Assembly (NCBI GenBank): GCA_016748015.1
Contig: JAAOMT010000591.1
Location: forward strand, 915,996 to 979,995
Length of the DNA stretch: 64,000 nt
Direction: 5' to 3'
From: Geosiphon pyriformis
Lineage: Eukaryota; Glomeromycota; Glomeromycetes; Archaeosporales; Geosiphonaceae
Shown here: one piece after another, positions 46,581 through 60,378 of the stretch
Layout of the letters: each line of letters opens with the position of its first letter
How positions within the stretch are numbered: the stretch's first letter is position 1
Notes under the pieces: model-generated
What the model was told of the DNA's origin: nothing
The model's input: only the letters and a program-made list of their open reading frames with translations
The model's database searches: none
Program-made: the position numbers and the translations under genes

Positions 46581-49329
46581 AATAAACATGGCATATACTT
46601 TCTTATATGTAATTAACTACTTAAATCAATTAAATAACACTATATAATATTAAAAAAAATTTTAAACAAAAATGTAAAAAACAGTATTAGCTTTTTAAAT
46701 TTTAAAAACTTAATTAATAATAATTAATAATTATAATTTAAATATTTCTGAAAAAGTGTAATTCAATTACTATTTAATACAATATAATTGAAAAATACTT
46801 TAATTTAATATATAATTTATATGTTTTTTAATATAATTAATTACTTAAACCAATTAAGATTGAATTTACCAAAAAAAATTTATTTAAAAATACTATTTTT
46901 TGCATAATTACAACCAAATTATTATTAAGAACAAAATTAGTTAATTATATTTTTTTTATGTTTTATGAATGCAGCCCAGTTATTATTTAGTATATAAATT
47001 ATATAATAATTTTATTTGCATTAAATTTAATAATAAAAATTTACAGTTTTTAAAATTTTATTATTTTAACAAAATATTTTATATTAAATATATTATTATT
47101 TATATTTATTTTAAGAATTATAATTTTTTACTTAAATTATTAATAATTTTATTAAAAATACCAATATTTTTTTTAATTATAAATATATATTTTTATTTTA
47201 ATATTAAAAAAAAACTACATATTAATTTAATAATTAAAACAATCAAAATATTAATAACTTAATTAACAAAATAAGTTTAATTAAAATAAATTTTAAAAAA
47301 GCCAATTTAAAATTAATTATATAAATAAAATAATTTATAAAAATTTTAAAATCAATTACAAATTTATTAATTTTAAAAAAAACATTATATAATTTAAAAT
47401 TTAAACTTTAAAATTAAAAACAATATTAACAATTAAAAATTTTCTATTAAATATAATTTTTTTTAAAATAATAATTTTAATAATTATAGTATTTAAGTTT
47501 TTATAAAAACTAAAAATAATAATAATATATTTTAACTATTAAGCAAAATTAAAGAATAAAAAAAAATATTTATATATTTAAAAAACCAGTTTATTATTTT
47601 TAAAAACAATATAATTAAATAAAAAATTTACCAATTTAATTTTAAATAGTATTTTTAAAAAACAAAAAAAAATAATAATTTAGTTTTTATTTAATTAACT
47701 TAATTTTTAAGATTAATTAATTTATTTTGATAAAATATTATGATTTTTAATATTTGTTTTATGTAATATTAATCTTTAAAATTTTTGTTGTATTTAAAGA
47801 TTTTAATAATTTATTTATGTAAAGTTTTTTTTTATAAAAATAAAAATATTAAATTTTAATATAAGTTATTATTAATAGTTTTTTAATTGTGTTATGTAAA
47901 TTATTTTTGACTATAATCAATAATTAATAAAATCAATTATTTTTTTTTTTTGTTTTTTTAATAAACTATAATTTATTATAAAATTAATTTTTTAAAATTT
48001 TTTTTTTATTAAACTATTATAATATCAATTTATTTTGTTATAATATTTAAATTATTAAGTTGTTTTTATATTATTTTAACTATTCTTAAATTATTTACAA
48101 ATTTTTTTAAAAAAATATTTTATTAATTATTATAATTAAAAATAATTGGTTCAAATTATTAAGTTTTTAAAAATATTATGCTATCTATACTTGGCTTAAA
48201 ATAAAGAAAGCAAATAAAATTTTAATAATAAAAACAAGAAGTTTAACTTATAAATTTTAAAGTTTTTAAAAATAATTTATAGTAAAATTATAAAATTAAT
48301 TTCATTATAAAAAATTTTTTTAAATTAAAATTATTTATATATATACATATTTTTTGTTTTATAAAAATAAATTCTAAACTTTTATTACTTTTACTATTTT
48401 TTATATTTTGTTATTATTAATTATAAATTGTTATTTTTGCTATTTTATACTATTTAATATATTATTAATTATTTTATAATATTTTTTATTATTATATATT
48501 ATTTTATATTACTATGTATTATTATTTGTTAATTATATTTTTTTTTATAATTAAATTAGTTTATTATTTAAATAATATTGTATATAAAAATATAACTTAT
48601 TTAACTTTTAAAATTATAAAAAATTAACCAGAATTTAACATATTAAACAACTTAATTATATATTAATTAAAGCCAATTTTAATAAACTTATTATTATTAA
48701 TATTTAAATAAATTTTTTTTTGTTTATAATTAAATTCAAATTAAATATTATATTTATTATAACTATTATAAAATTATTGTAAATATTAAAAAATTAAATA
48801 AAACTAATATTTTATTTTTTATATATTTTAAAAAAATGTTTTTTTAGCTTTTTTGGTTATTTAAGCAGATATATAAAAAATAGCGAAAAATAAGTTTATT
48901 ATTATTTTGTTATTAAAAACTTTAAAATTTTTTATAAATAATTAAAATTAATTTTAGTTAATTATTTAAAAAAATTTTTAAATATAAAAAACTTTTATTT
49001 AAAGCCAAAAATAGTGTTTTAATAATAGATAAAAATTATTTTTTAAAACCAAAAAAAATAATTAAACAATTAAAAAAAAAAAATTTATTTTTAAGTATTT
49101 TATTTAAATTATATACATTTTTGCTTTTAATTACAGTTTAAATTATGCAATATACCAAAAAAATACTTTAATTACACAGCAAATATGTTTTAAACTTAAT
49201 AAAAAACAATTATAAATACATAATGCTTATTTTGAACCAAATAATCAATATAAATTAATAGTATTTTCATTAATTATTTTTATAAAAATTATAAAAAAAT
49301 GCATTAAATTTTATTAAAAAGTGAAAAAT
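46581..49329. other. extreme AT block without genes
   Basis: Almost entirely A and T for about 2.7 kb. A faint gypsy-like pattern is possible near 48850-48960 but too weak to call. The open frame at 46969-47262 has a Lys/Ile/Tyr/Asn-only composition and is not a gene. Confidence 0.65.
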
Positions 49330-49760
49330 GACTATTAAAAAAACTTTTGATTGAATTCAAAAAATGCAAAAACAATAACAATAACACTTTTTGTTGTATA
49401 TATTAAGCAATTTTTTTAGAGCCAGATTTTTTTACACAAAAAAGTACAATTGCAGAAGTAATTGAAAAAGCAAAATATAAATATATTTTTTATTTTAAAT
49501 TTCATTGAGAAATATTGAAAGCAGCCAAATATTATGTTAAAGAAAATTGTGATTATTTATAAACAGAATTGCAACAAATTGTACTTTAAAGTTTCGAATC
49601 TGTGTTTTTCAATTACAATTAAAAGATTTGCTAGAAAAACTTGGTTATATAGAAAAGGAATTTGTGATAAAACTTACAGAATATGCAGTTAAAAAATACA
49701 AGTCTCAGAAGAATTCCAGATAGTATTTTAAAAGAATTAAATCAAGTTTATATTGAATAA
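49330..49760 (+). pseudogene. DDE (IS630/Tc1-like) transposase C-terminal remnant
   Basis: One frame, broken by stops, reads EPDFFTQKSTIAEVIEKAKY, then IFYFKFH, AAKYYVKENCDYL, TELQQIVL, SFESV, and after frame changes FARKTW and RRIPDSILKELN. This is the familiar C-terminal half of a fungal IS630/Tc1-like DDE transposase (LAQKS, FYPKFHCELN, AKRYTRENCDY, RRFARKSWRYM in intact members). The catalytic Glu region after FH is lost to a stop. No inverted repeats were located. Confidence 0.65.
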
Positions 49761-50261
49761 ATATATAATTTTATTTTAGTTAATAAAATCGTTTTATATA
49801 CAATTCCAAATTTCGGAATGATCATCAAAATATGATCATAATTATAAAATAAAATTATATTCATTTATTAATTATAAATATTTGGTATTACTACTTAATT
49901 TACCCAATAGTATCAAATATAATCTAGAAAAAATAAAAGTTTATTTAATTTAATTGCCTCGTGTGCGGGTAAACTCGCTTTTTGGTTAATGTTCAATTAA
50001 CTTCTACCGGATTTATCAATATGGTAGGTTACTATTGAATAGAGTAGTCAGACCATCGGATAATCATGATCGGTGACTTTCGAAACTCTAAAATAGAGAT
50101 TATCAGAAATTTCTCCGCATAATATAAATATCACATTCTGCTACTTCAGGACTTGACCTTTGACGTTCTATTGACTTAGATACCGCTTATAGATCGTATA
50201 AATAGGTTGGATTTTCCCTCGTGTAAATAAACAGATTGGCTTCACAAGCAGCATTTGAGCT
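49761..50261. other. MAPK upstream region
   Basis: The AT-rich block gives way at about 49960 to balanced sequence that leads into the MAPK gene. It holds the promoter, and no coding signal is seen. Confidence 0.6.
50197..50204 (+). promoter_or_regulatory. TATA box candidate of the MAPK gene
   Basis: TATAAATA within CGTATAAATAGG, 58 bases before the start codon, in otherwise non-repetitive DNA. Confidence 0.55.
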
Positions 50262-52588
<2,327 letters not shown>

Positions 52589-53263
52589 ATTAGACAGAAT
52601 TAATCCAAGACGAGACACAACCTTTTCGCTCTTTAATATCATGTAAATTTTGGGTTAAAATAATTGATAATACCTTATTTATTTATTATAGGTGCTCAAG
52701 AAATACAAATGTGAATTTTCCAGACGAAATTAGTTTTACATTTTTGGATGTATTTATAATTAATTACAAAAAAGCTATTCAATATTCCCATGGCAATTTT
52801 ATCGTGCTCTTCTTAGCCAAATAATTCATTAAGGAATTATTTGCCACCTGGTCGCCACGGTGAGGCGAGAGCAATTAAGACCAGGCCCATGGGCGAATCC
52901 GACGGGAGGCAAGAGAACCCAGGTTGAGAATGGAGTGAAAATGTACGAGGAAATTAGCTAGCCAAAGAAACCATCGAACCACTGGACAGATGCGAGTTTG
53001 GGCAATGCACCGAGAAAGTTATTAACGTCAAGACTATTAAGTTGAACAAGGCGCTTTCCCACACCTGATACTCCATTACAGTTAATAGGCTGAATCATGG
53101 TGTCGCTAAGGTGGGGTATGGGGGACTCGAATCCTCGTCAAAGTCTTAGGAGTTGGGAGAGTCCTAACTCAGGGTCTGCAATTAAAACTGAAAGATCTGA
53201 TCGTACGCAGCATTCGCGTTTCGTGTACTGTAACGTTTCTAAAAGAAAATAAAATCAATATCC

Positions 53264-53866
53264 TACACGCAGGTAACTGAACATGGAGAAATGCCCTGTA
53301 ATTGCAGGGGCATGCCCTTGATTTCAAGGTAGGAAGTCTTCAATTTGTGAGGTGTCCCGCCTCACCAACCGCTTTGGAATATTTGCAATTCTTCCATAAA
53401 CTGATCGAGGACCGCTCCGAACCCAAAGACAAGAATATAAAGTGGGTTAAATAATGAAAAAATTAGGCATTTACAATCATTTCAGAAGGCAATTTCTTAC
53501 CAAAACAAACCAAAGGATTTTGTAGGGAGGAAATTCAAAAACCGAGAAATGACAGTGAGTATCCGAACAATTGGGGAAAATACAAAACATTTATACTGCC
53601 CTTAACATCTAATCGAATGGAAGGTAAAGCTGAAAATTTAAAAGGATATTCCGTGGCTCTCTTTACCGTCACACCTACTCGCAGTTGTCTTGGGCCGTAA
53701 AACACTTGGACCGATTCCGAGCAAGCTTCCAACATTTTCAAGACTAAAAAGCAAAAAGTCAAACCCGGGCGAACCACAGGTAGAAGAAAACTGTCGCATT
53801 TGGTATAAGGTGTCTAAAGCTCAAGGGGCAAAAGGATGAATAAATGGGGATGAAAAAGCCACGGAA
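53264..53866. repeat. 603-bp direct duplication, left copy
   Basis: Identical as far as I can read to 53887-54489, ending exactly at the N gap. See the right copy. Confidence 0.93.
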
Positions 53867-53886
53867 NNNNNNNNNNNNNNNNNNNN
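53867..53886. other. assembly gap (20 N)
   Basis: Twenty N exactly between two identical 603-base copies. Confidence 0.97.
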
Positions 53887-54489
53887 TACACGCAGGTAAC
53901 TGAACATGGAGAAATGCCCTGTAATTGCAGGGGCATGCCCTTGATTTCAAGGTAGGAAGTCTTCAATTTGTGAGGTGTCCCGCCTCACCAACCGCTTTGG
54001 AATATTTGCAATTCTTCCATAAACTGATCGAGGACCGCTCCGAACCCAAAGACAAGAATATAAAGTGGGTTAAATAATGAAAAAATTAGGCATTTACAAT
54101 CATTTCAGAAGGCAATTTCTTACCAAAACAAACCAAAGGATTTTGTAGGGAGGAAATTCAAAAACCGAGAAATGACAGTGAGTATCCGAACAATTGGGGA
54201 AAATACAAAACATTTATACTGCCCTTAACATCTAATCGAATGGAAGGTAAAGCTGAAAATTTAAAAGGATATTCCGTGGCTCTCTTTACCGTCACACCTA
54301 CTCGCAGTTGTCTTGGGCCGTAAAACACTTGGACCGATTCCGAGCAAGCTTCCAACATTTTCAAGACTAAAAAGCAAAAAGTCAAACCCGGGCGAACCAC
54401 AGGTAGAAGAAAACTGTCGCATTTGGTATAAGGTGTCTAAAGCTCAAGGGGCAAAAGGATGAATAAATGGGGATGAAAAAGCCACGGAA
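53887..54489. repeat. 603-bp direct duplication, right copy
   Basis: It begins TACACGCAGGTAACTGAACA immediately after the gap and ends GCCACGGAA, as the left copy does just before the gap. The placement suggests two overlapping contig ends left unmerged rather than a true tandem duplication. Confidence 0.93.
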
Positions 54490-54777
54490 TACCAAAGCTC
54501 ATAGGAAATGTATGGATTAATATTCTGTAGAGGAAGAGGTTTACAACAAAGGAAAAGTAACATAAAAGTATAACCTGAAAACTTTGAAAATAGGTGATTG
54601 AAACTGGGTAAAGAACATAAGTATATTTTACCATGAAAAAGAGAAAAAAGGATTGAACTAAAGTGAAAGGAAATAACCTATCTTCATGTTTTAAAGACGA
54701 GATTGGGTTGATTCAAAGGATTCTTATATATTGTTAGGGGGATCGACAATCAAAAACAAAAACAAAAAAACGGTGCG

Positions 54778-54795
54778 ACGCGTCGAGGCGCGTCG
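54778..54795. promoter_or_regulatory. ACGCGT-type element upstream of TSR2
   Basis: ACGCGT at 54778-54783 with a second GCGCGTCG at 54788-54795, about 150 bases before the TSR2 start, in an AT-rich neighbourhood. The motif equals the MluI cell-cycle box bound by MBF in other fungi. Function here is inference. Confidence 0.4.
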
Positions 54796-54939
54796 TTGCG
54801 AATGATCTTATTTTCTAAAGGATTTGATTGTTATTGATAGCGATCAGACTATTTATGCCAAAAACTATTATGTTATTGGTCCAAAATTTTAGTTTTTTCT
54901 GAAGCCCAACTAATTATTACTCATATCATAATAGCCCCA

Positions 54940-55678
54940 ATGTCTTCATCTACCGATACAAGACCGAATTTTCCCTCCGAATCGCTTGCACACTTTTCGA
55001 ATGGGGTAGCCCTTCTATTACATTCCTGGACTGCCTTAAAACTGGCGGTTGATGGTCAATGGGGTGGCGTTGATTCCGAGGATAAGCGGGGGTGGCTGGC
55101 TGGTGTGGTGGTAGAGCAGTTTGAGAAAAGTGAGAATTTTTCAATGTTCATTTGGATATAGACATACGTAGAGTTTAAAAAATACCATATTAATTCACGA
55201 TCTCACACAAATAGATGGAAAAGATACTTATCCGGAGGATATTGAATCAGTTCTTATCCTGGTGATGACAGAAGAATTCAATACCCTGCTCGAAGATGAT
55301 TCAGCATATCAGGTAAAAAGGAAAATCAATTTATTGTTAGATATTCTCATCACTTATCCGTTTGTCCACATCTTGCAGTTATCCCAAGATTTAGTAAACT
55401 TGTATCAAGACTGCGTGGAAGGCAACTATGTTACAGTCGCCATGTTACAGGAAAGGCATCAAAGATTTATGAATCAGATTTCCACTTCAAATAAAGCTAA
55501 GATTGATAATGACAATGATAGTAGTGATGGGAACAGTAACGAGGAGAGTGACCAAGATGAATCAATGTATACTGGGTCAAGTGAAATGGAGGGGAATAGT
55601 ACAAATAACCTTTGTGATTCACAACCGCCTATTGTAGACGAAGAGGGATTTCAATTGGTAAAGCGACATCGGCGATAA
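54940..55678 (+). CDS. TSR2: pre-rRNA-processing protein Tsr2
   Basis: Tsr2 is the chaperone (escortin) that releases Rps26 from its importin and delivers it to pre-40S ribosomes. Three exons: 54940-55129, 55215-55312, 55379-55678 (195 aa). The WGG-domain core is clear: FSNGVALLLHSWTALKLAVD, GQWGGVDSEDKRGWL, DIESVLILVMTEEFNTLLED and LVNLYQDCVEGNY. The C-terminal half is acidic (DNDSSDGNSNEESDQDES), which in the family binds the positive Rps26, and ends in VDEEGFQLVKRHRR. It is convergent with CCA1, with stops 72 bases apart. Confidence 0.95.
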
Positions 55679-55750
55679 CCTTGATGGCTGACCTACATTA
55701 TCCTAATCCACCTGTGTCTATTATCGCCCTCTATAAAAGACTTCAGTTGT

Positions 55751-58266
55751 TTATTCTTTATATTTATCTTTTATGTATTCTTTGCATTTTTCTTTTGTTC
55801 CTTCAGGATGTTCCAATTGCCATTCCAACACCCATTGCTGGTACTCTTTAAAACCTGGTCCCATTCGTATATCCAGTAGTTGGATGATTTCTTTACCCTA
55901 CAAAATTTTCATTTACTTTAACAAGATAGAATTTTTAAGAAAACAACGAACAATTCTTACGTTAATAATAGGCTTGATTTCGTAGGCGTCTTGCAAGCCT
56001 AACTCTCTAATTCGATTTATCAGTTTATTGAATCTTTGGATCATGTGCAGACTATTTTCATTTAAAGCTTCAAAAGCCAGAAAGAAAAATTTGATTGAGA
56101 TTAGAAATGAAGATTAGAAATGAAGATTGAGAAACCACAACAACTTACTCGGCTGATATTCAATATCTTTTCCCTTCGGCAATAGCTCTAATGCTAGTCC
56201 TAAAATTAAAGCCATTGGCCATTTATCTCCAATTTTTCGTATCAACAGACCTATTAAAAAAAGTTAATCAATCCAGTTACGTTCTTAGAAAATTCAAATA
56301 AGATAATGATTACCGAGGTAAACCCTATCCAAAGGAGTCGCTTCGTTTTTGATTGCAGCCGAGTTTAGTGGCCCCATCGCATCAAATAATTTAGTAATAT
56401 TATCAATGTCGGAATTTGGTAGCTGAAAAATCCAAGTTAAAATTCAATAATTCATATTTGCTGAGTGCCAATGATTATAATGAAAGGGATTGCCAAAACC
56501 TTTAAGCTTTTTCGAATAATTGAAGAAACAGCTGGAACTTCTCTTTTACCATCTTGTACAACCACATTTAAATAAGGAACTAGAATTGATGCAAGATACA
56601 ATGATCTGACTTCTGCCAATGGTCGAATGGAAATATCGGGATCAAGGGTGCTTTCACCTGACGAAATTAACCTATTAACAAATTAAAGAGTTTAGAAGTT
56701 ACCTTTTTGCTCGGAGAAGCAAATTATTTATTCTCACCATTTTAAGATTCTGGAGACATTTACACCCATAATTGGTTTATGAATAATTCCAGAAATTATT
56801 GTCGTTTGAGATGGTGGAATGAATATAATCTCATAAAGATTGAATGATTGAATGAGTTCAAAAGAATGTAGGGGATCACTTGCTGGAATGATCGGATAAC
56901 TATTAGAGTGGAAAACAATCAAAAGCAAAGGAATATTGTTCACGGAGTATACATACCTTTGATCATTTTATCAATCTCTATTCCCACACGTTCTCTACTA
57001 ATCTTTGACAACAAAGCCACCTTTAATAGACCAAAATATGAATAAGGGTTTAACAGCCATGTACAACCCGGGATATAAAAATTGGTTTCACCCTTATAAC
57101 TTCATTTTTAACAGTTTCTAATATTTCATCCACTATACTGAAATGAAATCGACTAGCGAAACGTATACATCGAAGGACACGTAGGGGATCGTCCAAGAAT
57201 GTTTGATATGCGGGAAGCGGTGTTCTAATCAATCCAAGCGACAAATCCTCAAGACCCTGCAAAAACATTAACCGGTTCAATGATTCTTAAGGGGATTTTT
57301 GATAAACGTTAACAGTAAAATCTGTTATCATAGAAACAAACTTTTTCTGTGAAATCTTCAACTTGTCGCGTATGTATATTGTAGAATAATGCGTTGATCG
57401 TGATATCCCGACGCAATGCATCTTCTTTTGGTGTACCAAAAACCTATACATAAGGTTAGATTTAATAGATAGACGCACCATAATTCATTTGATTTTTTCA
57501 AAATACTCACGACTTTCTTCGGGATTCGACTATCCTCTTGATAGACTTCACTCCTTAAATTTACAAAATCTACTTCAAGCCCTAATACTTTTGTTGCGGC
57601 GGTCTGCAAATGTTTCGATCTATCAGGATTTTTTTCAATTTTGCCTATTGAACTTACTGGGTAGTTGTTTTCACAAAGATACTTGTTCACAAGTTTGGCA
57701 AATTCAAAACCCATCATTAAACTAAGGGCCACATCAAGATCATTACACTCTAATCCGAGAAGCTGATATATTGAATTGAAAAATCAAGACATTGAGGAAG
57801 ACTAAAGTTAAAGAAGCCCACTTTAAACGTACAGAATCATCAATAGTTTTGAGTAGAAAAGGCTCACTTTATCACGAACCCATCCACCAGCAATTCTTAA
57901 AGTTAAGTCGGCCATTTCTGGTTTATCTTTTTTCAACAATTCAGTAACATCAGTCAAGATATTGCATATTTTTGTTTCCTGTTCTGTCAAGAGGATTTTC
58001 ATATCCGTTTTTACTATACGTGTATTGTTAAGAGGTCCATAAGAAATAGTAGTCGAAGGACCTGCTGGAAGAGTGTCTTTTGACCCAGAATAGGGTTTGT
58101 GCCGAAATTGTGGCAAAGACTTGTTGGTCGGGTCGGACGGCAGTTTGGCAAACCTTGTAGGAATAATTTTGGAAATAAACAGTGGCCAAACTCTAGCTTT
58201 TGGTTTGTCAAGTTTGCTCTTTAATCTTCTAGCTTCAGAATAAAAGTATTGAAAAACGCGTTTCAT
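55751..58266 (-). CDS. CCA1: CCA tRNA nucleotidyltransferase
   Basis: Adds and repairs the 3' CCA of tRNAs. Eleven exons, minus strand: 58266-57868, 57762-57511, 57443-57342, 57256-57092, 57020-56957, 56882-56738, 56671-56500, 56422-56314, 56250-56149, 56067-55961, 55897-55751 (587 aa). Class II motifs are RIAGGWVRDK, NDLDVAL (catalytic DxD), LRRDITINALFYN, and LDDPLRVLRCIRFASRFHF for the base-selecting region. The C-terminal helical domain contains LPKGKD and MGPGFKEYQQWVLEWQLEHP. Residues 1-88 before Met89 (MKILLTEQET) are basic and low in acid, as in a mitochondrial presequence, so two products from alternative starts are plausible as in yeast. All ten introns are GT-AG and in phase. Confidence 0.95.
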
Positions 58267-58493
58267 TAGCTTTAGCTATCAAAGTTTCGTCATCGTAAAT
58301 AGTCCGCTAAAATCTTCTTTGGCCAATCAAAATTTTAAGAAAATGGATCAAATTTTCTTGAAAATTTGGCCCTTGAGCCCTGACTTTGTTGGATTTAAAG
58401 TGACCTTTGATTCCGATTTTTTTTAAAACATGCTGCGCATTATATGTTGAATTCTTATTCTCGAGGACTAGTCACATTTTCCCTTTACCCAAG
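58267..58493. promoter_or_regulatory. divergent promoter CCA1/TMEM70-like gene
   Basis: 227 bases lie between opposite start codons. No specific box is identified. Confidence 0.55.
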
Positions 58494-59505
58494 ATGCAGT
58501 GGCGAGTATTCAGTTCATTGTCAAACTCCTTGCATAGTGTCAACATTAAAACTAAAATTTTCTTGTGCACAAATCATAAGTCACGTCTACTTCCCAATGA
58601 AAACTTGAAAATTTCGCGTCTTAATGTTACTTTAAATTCACTTCTCGGAAAAATGTCTTCACAAAGCTTTTCTCATTCAAGATTCCTTTCTAGTGATGAA
58701 AAGAATAAAAATGATAAAAAACACACATTAGACATCAAACCCCAAAAAATGGACCGTGAGCTCCTATATATTGGCCCATTAGGTAGAACAGTCAAACAAT
58801 TTAAGTGGTTCTCATTTTTGGTGGGGTCTTGCGGTTATGCCCTTACCCCTTACATACTTGCTGTGGGCAAGGAACCTGTGATTGGGAGTATTTTAGGTAG
58901 GTTTTTATTCACGAAGCTTTTGATTTTAATTTTGGATCTGACTAGTTCCAATTAATTTGAAAATGCTTGTCGGACATGATTTGTATTATTCTTCCCTGAT
59001 CCCAGTTGGAATAGCTTCTCTAATCCCAATCATTTTGGTAAATTTCGTAAGCGCCCCCTACGTGTCTCGCTTTTATATTGAGATCCCGCGTAGCATTCGT
59101 CTAAGAGCCAGGAAAGCCTCATTCAATCCGAAACTCTTGTCACCTGAAAACGGTGATCCTTTTCTCATTTTTGAACGTTACGATTGGTTGGGCAGGTTAT
59201 ATGAAACACGGGTACCGCTAAGCGAATTGCAAATGAATAAAAGAAGCTATCGAATGGCCTTGTGGGAACAAGTCAAAAATAATGGGGATAAAGGTACAAG
59301 GTTGAGTCACATGATTTCAGCAGAGGGGTTGTTTTTTGTGGAGAAAAAATCCTTAAAAGAGGATACTTACACAAGTGCATTGCTCGATTGGATCGAAAAT
59401 AATTCTGAATGGTATGTGAAAAGAAAAATTCAGGAAAAAGCTGAGCTAGAACAATGGGTGCGCTATACAGAGCCACAGGCAAAACAGAATGCTAAAAAAG
59501 ATTAA
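58494..59505 (+). CDS. TMEM70-family mitochondrial inner-membrane protein
   Basis: Two exons, 58494-58896 and 58946-59505 (320 aa), with a very short 49-base intron. The first 60 residues are basic and Ser-rich with few acids, as in a mitochondrial targeting sequence. Then come LLYIGPLGRTVKQFKWFSFL, a membrane segment GSCGYALTPYILAVG, a second one LIPVGIASLIPIILVNFV, and the SAPYVSRFYIEIPRS stretch typical of the TMEM70/TMEM186/TMEM223 fold. TMEM70 helps assemble ATP synthase and complex I in animals. Which member this is cannot be told here. The start is the first in-frame ATG. The C-terminal third is charged and probably in the matrix. Confidence 0.72.
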
Positions 59506-60378
59506 AAGCTTTATGATTTATCTTTTTGCCATTTTTTTTGTAAAATTTTTCCTAAATGATATGATCATTTTAATTCTAAAGTAAGGACTTGGTTCAAAGA
59601 ACAGAAATTCTTAAATCGACATTTAAAGTTAAAAAATACAGTTTAAAATTTTCATAAATACAAGCTTTGCATTTATTAAATCCTTATTGTTTTATATACT
59701 ATTTATATTTTTTGTTAATGTTTTTGTATTTTTCAAATTTTTATGAAAATCACAATAATAATTTATTAAATATTAATATAAAAAATTTTAATACATTAAA
59801 TTTATTATTATTATAAATTAATTATTGTAATTACCAAGAAGCTGTTAAAAAAAAAACTTTGAGTTTTTGTAAAGTAGTGGAATTAATATTAATTAAAAAT
59901 AAAAACTTGTAATTTGCTAAGCAATATTAATTTTTTTTAACCATTTTTGTAAAAACTTATTTCCGTTTTAAAAAATAAAGAAATTAAAATGACTTGTCCA
60001 AAAGCTCGTAATTGAAAAAATTGTTCAGCGTGTGAATATGACATAAGGTATAGTTGGGATAACTGCATTGCATCCCAGTTCAAATTTTTTGAATCCAATC
60101 TATATTCCACCTAATCAATCTAATAATTATTATTAGAAAGAGAGTGTTTGCTACAATTCATAAAGCAACCTTAATTAATGAATTAATTAATAATTATATT
60201 TAGTTATCATTGTCATCAAAACTGCAGAGCCCAAGACGCAGCGTGAAAGAGAAGTTGGTAATAGCTGCATTTTGGGAAAAGGCTGATATGCATTTGATTG
60301 ATAAGCATGACCAAGTAATTAACTGATTAGTATTTTTATTTATAGAAAAATTTTTCAGCGGCACAATTTTTATCTGTC
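59506..60378. other. intergenic, AT-rich
   Basis: Downstream region of the TMEM70-like gene and upstream region of NOP14. No gene or RNA is recognised. Confidence 0.6.

Larger units (their letters stand above)
52589..54939. other. unassigned region between MAPK and TSR2, with gap and duplication
   Basis: More GC-rich than the repeats, so it may hold a gene. On the minus strand a TATATAAG lies at 54721-54728 (reading left), and a readable frame at 54400-54158 contains GPRQLRVGVTVKRATEYPFK. Another near 53035-52960 contains SLDVNNFLGALPKLASVQWF and ends in a stop. I could not join these into a model or recognise a family, so no gene is called. Confidence 0.5.

Noticed and set aside
46969-47262. 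97-codon open frame in the AT block
   Set aside because: Composed almost only of Ile, Lys, Asn, Tyr, Phe and Leu, as expected by chance in very AT-rich DNA.
48848-48960. Gypsy reverse transcriptase/RNase H tether in the AT block
   Set aside because: The resemblance covers a few residues only and cannot be told from chance at this composition.
53090-53170. tRNA-Arg(CCT)-like sequence on the minus strand (ACTCCTAAG followed by GATTCGAGTCCCC)
   Set aside because: The T-arm and anticodon loop look right, but the expected 5' acceptor strand does not pair with CATACCC, so there is no valid cloverleaf.
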